Part shown: piece by piece, positions 8,644 through 16,657 of the stretch | How positions within the stretch are numbered: position 1 is the stretch's first letter | How the letters are laid out: each line of letters begins with the position of its first letter | Assembly: GCA_018335755.1 (NCBI GenBank) | Contig: JAGXRK010000002.1 | Span: forward strand, 1 to 41,778 | Direction: 5' to 3' | DNA length: 41,778 nt | DNA from: Ignavibacterium sp. | GTDB lineage: Bacteria; Bacteroidota; Ignavibacteria; Ignavibacteriales; Ignavibacteriaceae | Made by a program: the position numbers and the translations under genes | The notes under the pieces: generated by a model | Told to the model about the DNA's origin: nothing | What the model saw: only the letters and a program-made list of their open reading frames with translations | Databases searched by the model: none

Positions 8644-9633
8644 TTAAAAAGTATTTTTCTTTCTCATCTTGTTTATTATAACCTCGGCAATGAGATTCAG
8701 AAAAAATGTAATTGTAAACAGCACTATTCCAATAAAGAAAAGAGCATAATAGTGATCAGAACCTTGTGATACTTCGCCCATTTCTGCCGCAATTGTAGCG
8801 GTCATAGTTCTTACAGAGTTAAATATACTGGATGTAATGTTTGCTGCATTTCCGGATGCCATTAATACGATCATAGTCTCACCGATGGCTCTTCCGAATC
8901 CTAATATTATACTAGCCGAAACACCGCTGAATGCTGCGGGCAATATTACTCTTGTTATAGTTTGCCACTTGGTTGCGCCCAGTCCGTAAGATGCCATTCT
9001 AAGTTCATTAGGAATAGAATGAAGAGCATCTTCTGTTAGCGATGCAATAACCGGAATGATAACAAATGATAACCCCAATGCAGCAATAAAAGCATTTAGC
9101 CTGTTAGCAGGATGAAGAAGTTCATTAAAAAAAGATGCGCCGATTACCAGCATTATAAATCCTAAAACCACCGTTGGGATGCCGGCAAAAAGTTCGATTA
9201 ATGGTTTAAGGAACTCCTTGAATTTTGGATTGGCAATTTCTGAAAGATAAATTCCGGCTGCTACGCCAAATATCGTCGAAATAATTGTTGCCGGAAGCGC
9301 TGTTAATAATGTTCCAAGTAATAATGGAATAAGTGAATATCTCGGTTCTTCTGAAGTAGGATACCATTCATAAACACGATTAACTGTTCCGTCAAATTCA
9401 GGCCGGTCAAGAAAAATAAAATCAATTAACCCTATATGTTCAAGAGCTTTAAATCCTTCTTTGAATAGAAAGACAAAAATGAGAATAATAAACACAAGAG
9501 CCATAGCACCATTTACGGCAAAAAAGAATTTGATAAATCCCTCTTTTACGCGCGTGCTTTTACGGATTTTTTTTCCGTAATTAGAGTTAGCAGCTTTATT
9601 AAAAAAATCCGACTCTTGATTGTTAGGGGTCAT
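8644..9633 (-). CDS. pstC: Phosphate ABC transporter permease PstC
   Basis: A permease of about 329 residues with a first TM after a basic cytoplasmic N-terminus (KKIRKSTRVKEG), an extracytoplasmic loop (about 60-95), and a BPD_transp_1 domain carrying the loop NELRMASYGLGATKWQTITR. The matching GLGATKWQT motif in PstA supports a heterodimeric channel. I chose the ATG at 9631-9633. An in-frame TTG 24 bp upstream (9657) would add eight residues; neither has a visible Shine-Dalgarno sequence. It is separated from pstS by about 390 bp holding duplicated palindromic repeats, an unusual gap inside a pst operon. Confidence 0.93.
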   Translation of the reverse strand: MTPNNQESDFFNKAANSNYGKKIRKSTRVKEGFIKFFFAVNGAMALVFIILIFVFLFKEGFKALEHIGLIDFIFLDRPEFDGTVNRVYEWYPTSEEPRYSLIPLLLGTLLTALPATIISTIFGVAAGIYLSEIANPKFKEFLKPLIELFAGIPTVVLGFIMLVIGASFFNELLHPANRLNAFIAALGLSFVIIPVIASLTEDALHSIPNELRMASYGLGATKWQTITRVILPAAFSGVSASIILGFGRAIGETMIVLMASGNAANITSSIFNSVRTMTATIAAEMGEVSQGSDHYYALFFIGIVLFTITFFLNLIAEVIINKMRKKNTF

Positions 9634-9686
9634 ATAGCTATTTATTAATAACGACAATAAAGAATATTAAAAATCCACCAATCTGC

Positions 9687-9768
9687 TGTCCCTTACGGGA
9701 CAATTTTGCTTTTTCAATAATTTTAGGTTCAAGCAGTTTTATGCTCTAAATCCCGATAAAGATTTAAT
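9687..9768. repeat. 82-bp palindromic repeat, copy 1 (pstS-pstC gap)
   Basis: It begins with the hairpin TGTCCC-TTAC-GGGACA (9687-9702), continues through the block TAATTTTAGGTTCAAG, and ends with AAATCCCGATAAAGATTTAAT, in which the closing palindrome is decayed. It is the same length and order as the copy at 9858-9939. It lies in the transcribed spacer between pstS and pstC. Confidence 0.75.
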
Positions 9769-9857
9769 TTTGCTATCTAATCACTACAGTACATAATTAT
9801 TCTATTTCGTTCATACGGAACTTAATTCCTAATTTCATCCAAGGTTTACCAATATTT

Positions 9858-9939
9858 TGTCCCTAACGGGACAATTAAACTCTTCCAACAATTTTAGGTT
9901 CAAGAAATTTTTTGTGACCAATCCCGTTAGGGATTTAAT
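9858..9939. repeat. 82-bp palindromic repeat, copy 2 (pstS-pstC gap)
   Basis: A direct repeat of 9687-9768, offset by 171 bp. It begins with the hairpin TGTCCC-TAAC-GGGACA (9858-9873), shares the ATTTTAGGTTCAAG core, and ends with a well-kept hairpin ATCCC-GTTA-GGGAT (9921-9934). The two end hairpins have related sequence, so the unit could also fold as a whole. Confidence 0.75.
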
Positions 9940-9971
9940 GTTGATAACAATTATGAATAAATAAAAATAAA

Positions 9972-9984
9972 GTCCCGTAGGGAC
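9972..9984. repeat. Half-copy hairpin of the GTCCC repeat family
   Basis: GTCCC-GTA-GGGAC is a 5-bp-stem hairpin of the same sequence type as the ends of the two 82-bp repeats. It lies about 40 bp downstream (on the minus strand) of the pstS stop codon. It may be the first of a series of mRNA hairpins following pstS. Confidence 0.5.
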
Positions 9985-10026
9985 GACACAATCCTCTGCT
10001 GACTCTTCAGGCTATCTCTTACTGAA

Positions 10027-10929
10027 TTATTTTTTTGGCAGCGGGATATACTCCATTGTCATTACCAGGTTCTGTCCTTCTTCTGAAAGAATAAACTCAA
10101 TAAAATTCTTTAATGCACCCTGAGGTTCACCATTTGTAAAAGAATATAAATAACGGGAAATAGAATAATCACCTGACCAAATCGCTTCATAATTAACTTT
10201 TCCATCTTCTGAAGGTGAAATTGCAGGTGAATTTTCGTCCTGTTTAACGTGAAGGATTTTAACATCATTTCTTTCAGCAAAATAGCCAACACCGCCATAC
10301 CCGATTGCTTTAACATCTCTTGCAACAGCTTCACCAAGTGCAGCAGTTCCCTGCAAAACCTGTGTTGAAGCAGCATAATCAATTTGACGACCGTTTTCAT
10401 CTCTGCCTAAAACGTGCTCCTTGAAAAACTCATAAGTACCGCTGGAATTTTCTCTGCCATAAAGAGTAATCGGCATATCCGGTCCGCCAAGTTCTTTCCA
10501 GTTTTTAATTTTTCCGCTGAATATATCGCTAACTTGTTTAATAGTAATATTATCAAACTTGTTATCAGGATGAACAATTACAGCTAAACCATCAAGCGCC
10601 ACTTCAATTACATTAGGTTCAATACCTCTGGATTTTGCATTCTCAAGTTCACTTTCCTTTAACTCCCGGCTGGAAGTAGCAAGATCAGTTGTTCCATTTA
10701 ACAAAGCTGCAACACCGGTTCCGGAACCTCCTCCTGTTACTTGTATAGACGCACCGGGATTATTCTGCATAAAAACCTCGGCCCATTTTTGAGCAAGGTT
10801 AACCATAGTATCAGATCCTTTAACAGTAATAACGGATCTTGTCAAACCATCATCTTTTTTCTTACACCCGATAATTACCAAAAATGACATAGTTAAAATC
10901 AGAGTGACAATAAAAAATTTATTAATCAT
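10027..10929 (-). CDS. pstS: Phosphate ABC transporter substrate-binding lipoprotein PstS
   Basis: A 300-residue periplasmic-binding protein with a lipoprotein signal peptide: a hydrophobic run, then the lipobox VIIGC with acylated Cys22. Phosphate-binding signatures are visible: GSDTMVNLAQKWAE near the N-terminus, GGGSGTGVAAL, and GRENSSGTYEFFKEHVLG in the second lobe. These are typical of the PBP2-type PstS family found beside PstC/PstA. A ribosome site (AGGTGAT on the minus strand) precedes the ATG. It is the first gene of the operon, read from a promoter region carrying a Pho-box-like direct repeat at 11007-11028. Confidence 0.95.
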   Translation of the reverse strand: MINKFFIVTLILTMSFLVIIGCKKKDDGLTRSVITVKGSDTMVNLAQKWAEVFMQNNPGASIQVTGGGSGTGVAALLNGTTDLATSSRELKESELENAKSRGIEPNVIEVALDGLAVIVHPDNKFDNITIKQVSDIFSGKIKNWKELGGPDMPITLYGRENSSGTYEFFKEHVLGRDENGRQIDYAASTQVLQGTAALGEAVARDVKAIGYGGVGYFAERNDVKILHVKQDENSPAISPSEDGKVNYEAIWSGDYSISRYLYSFTNGEPQGALKNFIEFILSEEGQNLVMTMEYIPLPKK

Positions 10930-11006
10930 AGCATCACCTTTTAATTTTCAAATAAAGTTATTTTTAGAAAGGAAATATATCCGTTGAGCAAACAAGCTGT
11001 AATCGT

Positions 11007-11028
11007 TCAATGTTAAATTAATGTTAAA
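11007..11028 (-). promoter_or_regulatory. Pho-box-like direct repeat upstream of pstS
   Basis: Read on the minus strand, two 11-bp units stand head to tail: TTTAACATTAA then TTTAACATTGA. TTAACA direct repeats with an 11-bp period are the known binding pattern of PhoP in Bacillus, and an 11-bp period is also seen for PhoB in Proteobacteria. The site lies about 80-100 bp upstream of the pstS start. The remaining part of the 333-bp gap 10930-11262, between the divergent pstS and symporter genes, holds no gene. Confidence 0.6.
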
Positions 11029-11194
11029 TCTTATAACTTCCTGAAAATTAATTCAATTAAGTTTACTGAATTCAACAGAAAATCCATTAAATAAATATTA
11101 AAATTGAAGAATTATAGCAGATTTTAGATTAATAAGCAACAATAAGCTGTCCTCAGATTTTAATCAGATATATTAAAAGTGTTTACCGATTTTA

Positions 11195-11226
11195 ATTGTA
11201 ATAAAAGGCAGGCTTACATATTTTTG
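11195..11226 (+). promoter_or_regulatory. Candidate Bacteroidota-type promoter for the first symporter pair
   Basis: TATTTTTG at 11219-11226 matches the Bacteroidota -7 consensus TAnnTTTG. ATTG at 11195-11198 is a three-of-four match to the -33 TTTG at a 20-bp spacing. It lies 37 bp upstream of the 70-aa gene. It is not known whether this organism's main sigma factor uses this consensus, and AT-rich DNA gives chance matches. Confidence 0.28.
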
Positions 11227-11262
11227 TGCAACTTTTAAGAATTAAAAATAGGTATTATTGCT

Positions 11263-11475
11263 ATGCCCCCTTTTGAAAGTACCTGGCTTCCCTATCTTTA
11301 TTTATATGGAGTCGGCGGGTTATTTTTTCTGATCGGGATGATTTTAATCAGAAAAAGCGGTGCTTTGGATGTTTCAAGAAAAACTCATCGACGATGGTAT
11401 AAAATTTTGCTCTTCGGTTTCTTTTACTTCACTTTAATTCACGGAATTCTCATTATTGCTGCATTATACTGGTAA
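11263..11475 (+). CDS. Small two-TM protein, putative symporter accessory subunit (copy 1)
   Basis: A 70-residue protein. The N-terminus MPPFESTWLPYLYLYG is followed by hydrophobic segment 1 (about 12-30), a basic loop (RKSGALDVSRKTHRRW) and hydrophobic segment 2 (about 46-67). It sits 3 bp before a 710-aa SSS symporter. The same two-gene arrangement is repeated at 13832-16162 with a clearly homologous 70-aa protein. Conservation of the pair through duplication supports joint function, with the small protein as a subunit or assembly factor of the symporter. I do not recognise a named family; it is not obviously the DUF4212 small subunit. Confidence 0.85.
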   Translation: MPPFESTWLPYLYLYGVGGLFFLIGMILIRKSGALDVSRKTHRRWYKILLFGFFYFTLIHGILIIAALYW

Positions 11476-11478
11476 AAT

Positions 11479-13611
11479 ATGGATTTAGAAAAATTTCACA
11501 ATATCGGTACTGAAACCGATTGGATTGTAATGGTAGTGTACTTTATAGCCATTATGTTATTCGGCACATATTTCGGACGATATAACAGAAGCACAAAAGA
11601 TTTCTTTTTTGGCGGAAGACGTTTTGCCTGGTGGCTGATTGCCTTCTCAATAGTTGCAACTGGTGTAGGAAGTCACAGCTTCATTAAATATTCTGCTAAA
11701 GGATTTGAAGCTGGTTTCTCATCCTCAATGACTTATATGAATGACTGGTTTTTTGTGCCTTTCTTTTTATTCGGATGGCTGCCGATAATAATTTATACAA
11801 AGATAAGATCAATACCCGAATACTTCGAAAAACGATTTAGTCCTTCTGCAAGATTTATTGCAACAGTACTTCTGCTGTTTTACATGATCGGGTACATAAG
11901 TATAGGATTTTTAACACTTGGAAAAGCAGTACTTCCAATGCTACCAACTGATTTCACATTATTAGGTGCTCACTTTGAGGTAACCTTAATGGGAGTAGTA
12001 ATGGTTATTGCCGTTATTACAGGTATTTATATTACCTTCGGCGGACAAACAGCTGTTATTTTCACTGATCTTCTGCAAGGATTTATTCTTCTGTTTGCCG
12101 GATTTTTAATTTTCTTTATTGGTATTTCATACATCGGTGGATTTGATATTTTCTGGGATATGCTGCCTACTGAATGGAAACTTCCTCTCGCTAATTTTAA
12201 TGAACCGTCCAGCTTCAACTTTGTAGGTATTTTCTGGCAGGATGGTGTTGCCGGATCAATAGGCTTCCTGTTTATGAATATGGGATTGATAATGAGATTT
12301 ATGGCAACAAAAAGTGTTGATGAAGGAAGAAAGGCTGCAACGTTTAACATTTTGTTTATGCTTCCTCTTTCTGCAATTGTTGTTTCTAATGCAGGATGGA
12401 TAGGCAAAGCCATATCCGTTGAATTTCCTGATGTAGTTCCTGCAAATACAGATCCTGACCAGATATTTGTTGTTGTTGCAAACATTATTGCCCATCCGGG
12501 AGTTTTTGGATTTGTAATGGCAGCTTTAACAGCCGCATTGATGTCAACCGTAGATACGTTGATAAATGCTACTGCTGCAATATATATAAATGACGTTCAC
12601 AGACCTATTAAAAAAGTTCTGAAGCATATAAAAGAAGAAGATAAAATTACAGACAGGAAAGAACTGTTTTCAGCAAGAGTTGCCTCTGTTGTTATTACTA
12701 CTCTCGGGGTATTAGGTGTTCTTGCTTTCAGGGATTTTCCTACGGTATATGAAGCACACGGATTCTTCCATTCTACATTAACTCCACCGCTGGTAATAGC
12801 AATATTTATGGGGTTATTCTGGAAAAGATTTACTCCCGCTGCTGTAATTGTTACCTTTATTGGCGGGGTTGCATTAATGATTCTAGGTGCAAATTATCCC
12901 GGCATCCTCATAAAACCATTTGCACACGGAACACCAATGGATGAGCGTCATCCTTTCTCATATATCCGTGCTTTATATAATTTATTCGTTTGCTTTGGTG
13001 TTGGTTTCATTGCTGCACTTACCACAAGCTATCAGCAGAAATTTGTTGCATGGATAAAAAGTAATAACAATGACAAAGCAATTATTTACAGCTTTCTTGT
13101 AATATGTGTTCTATTGTTTGTAGTTGTTGTATTCAGTTCTACTTTCATTGTTATACATCCTGAATCATTTATTGAAATTTCTATACTGTTAGCGGCTGCA
13201 CTTATTATGAGTACGTTAGTAACTATTCTTGTCACTTATTTTGTCAAGTACAATCCTGAATTGAACACAGAAGGATTAACAGTTTACTCTCTTAAAAAAG
13301 CTAAAGAAATGTTTAAGGGCAGCAAGATAAATGACCGCGAAGGTGAAAAGATTGTTGTTGACTGGAAATTAAAAGACTCGGATGAAGATGTTATTTACTT
13401 CTCCAAAAATGATATGAAGCGTATGGAAGCTGATCCCGGAGACTTACTTTATATTACAGATGCACGAAGATGGATGGGCGGACTCAAATCCGTTCACTCA
13501 GTTTTTGGTGAGCCGCACAATGAAGATGGTGTTGTTTACGTAACCAATGAACACCTTGAGGCAGCAAAGTTTGTTAAGGGAAGAAAGCTCCGTGCTGAAA
13601 AAGAAATGTAA
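11479..13611 (+). CDS. SSS-family symporter with cytosolic C-terminal extension (copy 1)
   Basis: A 710-residue member of the sodium:solute symporter family. The N-terminal helices carry DWIVMVVYFIAIMLFG and the conserved patch DFFFGGRRFAWWLIAFSIVA (about 36-55). A later patch, ALMSTVDTLINATAAI, corresponds to the sodium-site helix. The 13 or more TM segments end near residue 590. A soluble tail of about 115 residues follows, with LKKAKEMFKGSK, DPGDLLYITDARRWMGGLKS and VFGEPHNEDGVVYV motifs. I do not recognise this tail as a named domain; it is beta-rich and looks regulatory or ligand-binding. The transported solute is unknown. It is the first of two tandem copies, both preceded by a 70-aa membrane protein. 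Confidence 0.88.
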   Translation: MDLEKFHNIGTETDWIVMVVYFIAIMLFGTYFGRYNRSTKDFFFGGRRFAWWLIAFSIVATGVGSHSFIKYSAKGFEAGFSSSMTYMNDWFFVPFFLFGWLPIIIYTKIRSIPEYFEKRFSPSARFIATVLLLFYMIGYISIGFLTLGKAVLPMLPTDFTLLGAHFEVTLMGVVMVIAVITGIYITFGGQTAVIFTDLLQGFILLFAGFLIFFIGISYIGGFDIFWDMLPTEWKLPLANFNEPSSFNFVGIFWQDGVAGSIGFLFMNMGLIMRFMATKSVDEGRKAATFNILFMLPLSAIVVSNAGWIGKAISVEFPDVVPANTDPDQIFVVVANIIAHPGVFGFVMAALTAALMSTVDTLINATAAIYINDVHRPIKKVLKHIKEEDKITDRKELFSARVASVVITTLGVLGVLAFRDFPTVYEAHGFFHSTLTPPLVIAIFMGLFWKRFTPAAVIVTFIGGVALMILGANYPGILIKPFAHGTPMDERHPFSYIRALYNLFVCFGVGFIAALTTSYQQKFVAWIKSNNNDKAIIYSFLVICVLLFVVVVFSSTFIVIHPESFIEISILLAAALIMSTLVTILVTYFVKYNPELNTEGLTVYSLKKAKEMFKGSKINDREGEKIVVDWKLKDSDEDVIYFSKNDMKRMEADPGDLLYITDARRWMGGLKSVHSVFGEPHNEDGVVYVTNEHLEAAKFVKGRKLRAEKEM

Positions 13612-13626
13612 TAAAACACTGAAAAT

Positions 13627-13708
13627 TAACCACTTAGACACTTAGAACATTAAGTTTCACTTAGAGCAGACTCAGTGTTTCTTAGTGCACTGAGTGTCTT
13701 AGTGGTAA
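13627..13708. repeat. Imperfect inverted repeat after the first symporter pair
   Basis: TAACCACTTAGACACT (13627-13642) pairs with AGTGTCTTAGTGGTAA (13693-13708), 14 of 16 positions. An inner CTCAGTG/CACTGAG 7-bp stem lies at 13671-13694. It begins just after the stop codon of the 710-aa symporter and could fold in the mRNA 3' region. Related but decayed sequence follows the second symporter (16175-16300), indicating that the duplication included this trailer. Confidence 0.6.
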
Positions 13709-13831
13709 AACTTCTCCTAATAATTTGTATTAGGAAATGATTTTTCTCCCTCCTATGTTTACTCCTGATAAATTAACATTTATAATTATTGCACTATCCA
13801 GATAAACCAAATCAATTATTGATTCAAATTT

Positions 13832-14044
13832 ATGCCACCATTCGAGCAAACCTGGTTACCCTACATTTATCTTTATGGTGTAGGCGGACTCTTCTTTATT
13901 ATCGGAATGATCACCATTAAAAAAAGCGGTGGAATTGACCTGACAAAAAAACGTCATCGCTACTGGTGGAAAGTTCTGATCTTCGGAATGATCTATTTTA
14001 TGATCTTCCATGCTGTACTAATTATTGCCGCACTATATTTTTAA
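13832..14044 (+). CDS. Small two-TM protein, putative symporter accessory subunit (copy 2)
   Basis: A 70-residue paralogue of the protein at 11263-11475, with the same length and layout. The N-terminus MPPFEQTWLPYIYLYGVGGL is almost the same as in copy 1. A basic central loop (KKRHRYWWK) and a second hydrophobic segment ending IIAALYF follow. It lies 21 bp upstream of the second large symporter. The invariant MPPFE-TWLPY start and the two TM segments are the features kept between copies and may mark the contact surface with the symporter; that is inference. Confidence 0.85.
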   Translation: MPPFEQTWLPYIYLYGVGGLFFIIGMITIKKSGGIDLTKKRHRYWWKVLIFGMIYFMIFHAVLIIAALYF

Positions 14045-14065
14045 TCAATCCGGCTATAAAATATT

Positions 14066-16162
14066 ATGGATGTTCATCATAGTCTTGGTACTTCAACCGA
14101 CTGGATAGTAATGGTTGTGTACTTTATTGCAATTATGGCTTTCGGGTCCTACTTCAGCAAGTATAACCGTACAACGACAGATTTCTTTTTCGGTGGAAGA
14201 CGTTTTGCATGGTGGCTGATCGCAATGAGTATTGTGGCTACGGGTGTGGGCAGCCATAGCTTTATAAAATATTCTGCAAAAGGTTTTACAGATGGTTTAG
14301 CCTCCACAATGACTTATATGAACGACTGGTTTTTCCTGCCCTTCTTTATGTTCGGATGGCTGCCTATAATAGTTTACACGCGAATAAGATCAATCCCTGA
14401 ATATTTTGAAAAAAGATTTTCATCATTAACAAGATTTCTGGCTACGATTCTGCTACTCCTTTATATGATAGGTTACGTTGGAATAGGTTTCCTCACAATG
14501 GGCAAAGCAATCCTTCCGTTACTACCGCCTGGTTTTAATTTTTTAGGAATTCAATTTGATATTACTTTGATGGGACTTGTAATTGTAATAGCATTGATAG
14601 TTGGAATTTATATTACTTACGGCGGACAAACAGCAGTAATATTCACTGACCTTGCACAAGGATTCATTCTGATATTTGCCGGAACCCTCGTTTTTATTTT
14701 AGGACTGGATTATATCGGCGGGTTTGGTTTATTATGGCAAGTTTTACCTGCTTCCTGGAAACTGCCTTTAGCACATTTCAATGAACCGCCGAGATTCAAC
14801 TTTGTGGGGATTTTCTGGCAGGATGGTGTTGCTGGTTCCGTTGGATTTTTATTTATGAATATGGGATTGGTAATGAGATTTATGGCCTGTAAAAATGTAG
14901 ACGAAGGAAGAAAAGCCGCTACTTTTAATATACTATTTATGCTGCCTATCTCTGCTTTTGTTGTAGGTAATGCCGGATGGATTGGCAAAGCCATCTCGGT
15001 TATTAATCCTGATGTTATTCCACCGGATTCAAATCCCGATGCAATATTTGTTTTGGTTGCAAATGTAATTTCGCATCCCGGTGTATTCGGATTTGTAATG
15101 GCAGCATTAACAGCTGCTTTAATGTCAACTGTAGATACGCTTCTTAATGCTACAGCGGCAGTATATATAAATGATGTTCACAGACCTGCTAAAAAATGGT
15201 TCACTTCAAAAGTTTTATCGCTGAAAGATGAAGATAGACAGGAATTAAACGCTGCAAGAATTGCAACAGCAGTTTTCACTATAATGGGTGTAATGGCAGT
15301 AATTCCGTTTAGTGCTTTTCCTACAGTGTATGAAGCACACGGATATTTTCATTCTACTTTAACTCCCCCATTGGTTATAGGTATTTTTCTTGGAATATTC
15401 TGGAAGAAATTTACGAATGCGGCGGTGATCTCTACATTTGTCGGCGGTGTAGCTTTAATGGTTCTTGGAATGTATTATCCAATTCCGTTGATAGAATTTT
15501 TTGCTCACGGTACTGAGTATGTTCCTGACCATCCATACATTTATATTGGTGCACTTTATAATCTATTCGTTTGCAGTTTTGTAGCAGTTTTAACAACGCT
15601 GACAACTAATCAGCAGAGGGCTTTAGTTGAAAAGTTAAAAGGAAATTCTAACCACAAATTAATTGCATATATTTTTACTATTACTTCAGCAATAATTTTC
15701 GGAATTATAATTTTTAACCTGCTGCCATTAACCGTACTTCTAATACTATCTTTTATTATGATAATTCTTGTCATCATTTCGGTAAACTACTTTATACCTT
15801 ATAACGCGGAACAGAAAACCGATGGATTAACGATATGGTCGCTTAGAAAAGCTAAGGAAAGATTTAAAGGTTCAAAGTTAAATGAAATTGATGGAGAAAA
15901 AGTTTTAGTTAAATGGAAATTAAGCCAACACACTGAAGATGTAATCAACTTTTCAGAAAGAGATATGAAAAAAATGGCGGCCGAACCCGGCGATTTGGTT
16001 TACATATCTGATTCAAGAAAAATACTGGGCGGATTAAAATCCGTTCACTCTGTTTTCGGCAGACCTCATAATGAAGATGGTGTAGTTTATATTTCAAAGG
16101 AACATAGTGAACAGGGACAGTTTGTTACAGGTAAAAAACTGATTGCTGAAAAAGAAATGTAG
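14066..16162 (+). CDS. SSS-family symporter with cytosolic C-terminal extension (copy 2)
   Basis: A 698-residue close paralogue of the protein at 11479-13611. The DFFFGGRRFAWWLIAMSIVA patch, the FNFVGIFWQDGVAGS patch and ALMSTVDTLLNATAAV are nearly unchanged, so the core transport site is probably the same. The tail is also kept (LRKAKERFKGSK, EPGDLVYISDSRKILGGLKS, VFGRPHNEDGVVYI). Divergence is concentrated in the loop after the sodium-site helix (about 375-395) and in the last TM helices (about 530-570). This pattern suggests two transporters with similar mechanism but different regulation or affinity. No function-breaking change is visible. Confidence 0.88.
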   Translation: MDVHHSLGTSTDWIVMVVYFIAIMAFGSYFSKYNRTTTDFFFGGRRFAWWLIAMSIVATGVGSHSFIKYSAKGFTDGLASTMTYMNDWFFLPFFMFGWLPIIVYTRIRSIPEYFEKRFSSLTRFLATILLLLYMIGYVGIGFLTMGKAILPLLPPGFNFLGIQFDITLMGLVIVIALIVGIYITYGGQTAVIFTDLAQGFILIFAGTLVFILGLDYIGGFGLLWQVLPASWKLPLAHFNEPPRFNFVGIFWQDGVAGSVGFLFMNMGLVMRFMACKNVDEGRKAATFNILFMLPISAFVVGNAGWIGKAISVINPDVIPPDSNPDAIFVLVANVISHPGVFGFVMAALTAALMSTVDTLLNATAAVYINDVHRPAKKWFTSKVLSLKDEDRQELNAARIATAVFTIMGVMAVIPFSAFPTVYEAHGYFHSTLTPPLVIGIFLGIFWKKFTNAAVISTFVGGVALMVLGMYYPIPLIEFFAHGTEYVPDHPYIYIGALYNLFVCSFVAVLTTLTTNQQRALVEKLKGNSNHKLIAYIFTITSAIIFGIIIFNLLPLTVLLILSFIMIILVIISVNYFIPYNAEQKTDGLTIWSLRKAKERFKGSKLNEIDGEKVLVKWKLSQHTEDVINFSERDMKKMAAEPGDLVYISDSRKILGGLKSVHSVFGRPHNEDGVVYISKEHSEQGQFVTGKKLIAEKEM

Positions 16163-16657
16163 ATGCCACTGAAAATCAACTACTTAGATACCTTAAAAAT
16201 CAGGCAGGACTAACAGTCAGGCTGTCATTTTCAAGTATGCCGCGTTTCTTAATGGAAGAACTTCTACTTAAAAATTTATATCAGAAAATGCTTTTTACCA
16301 AATCAACTTTTGCTGGTATTTTTTTCAATCATCTCAATAAAAAAGTAAATAAATCTTTTACTATTTTAAATTTATAACGCCTGGTAGTAAAACTGCTTAA
16401 TTGGAATTTGCGTTTGCAGTGTTTAAGGACTTTTGTTCGACCCAGATAAAACAGAAAGCAATCAATTTTCAGACTTTACATTATCAAAAAATTTTTTCAA
16501 TAAAAATGCCCCTGCATTAAGGGTACATAATGCAGAGGCGATTGGCGGATCGCCTGAACGAATTCAGGCAATTCAAATGTAAAACATCTTTATAGTTCTT
16601 TCAATATCTAAAAAAATGCGGGGTAAGAAAATACCACTGCATATTATATAAGTCAAA
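16163..16657. other. Intergenic region between convergent genes, with decayed trailer repeat and hairpins
   Basis: No protein gene is seen. 16163-16300 aligns loosely with the trailer after the first symporter (shared blocks CACTGAAAAT, ACTTAGA, TTTCTTA and a terminal AACTTCTnCT-like block). Further on are CTGCATTA/TAATGCAG (16512-16535) and a 7-bp GC-containing hairpin GCCTGAA-CGAA-TTCAGGC (16552-16569), either of which may help end transcription from both sides. Neither is followed by a strong T-run. Confidence 0.5.

Noticed and set aside
9687..9984. CRISPR array in the pstS-pstC gap
   Set aside because: Only two diverged 82-bp copies with internal palindromes, no short identical repeats with regular spacers and no cas genes.
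12027..12495. 152- and 79-codon minus-strand frames inside the first large symporter (and a 94-codon one in the second)
   Set aside because: Antisense shadows of conserved transmembrane coding sequence. They recur in both symporters only because the coding strands are homologous.
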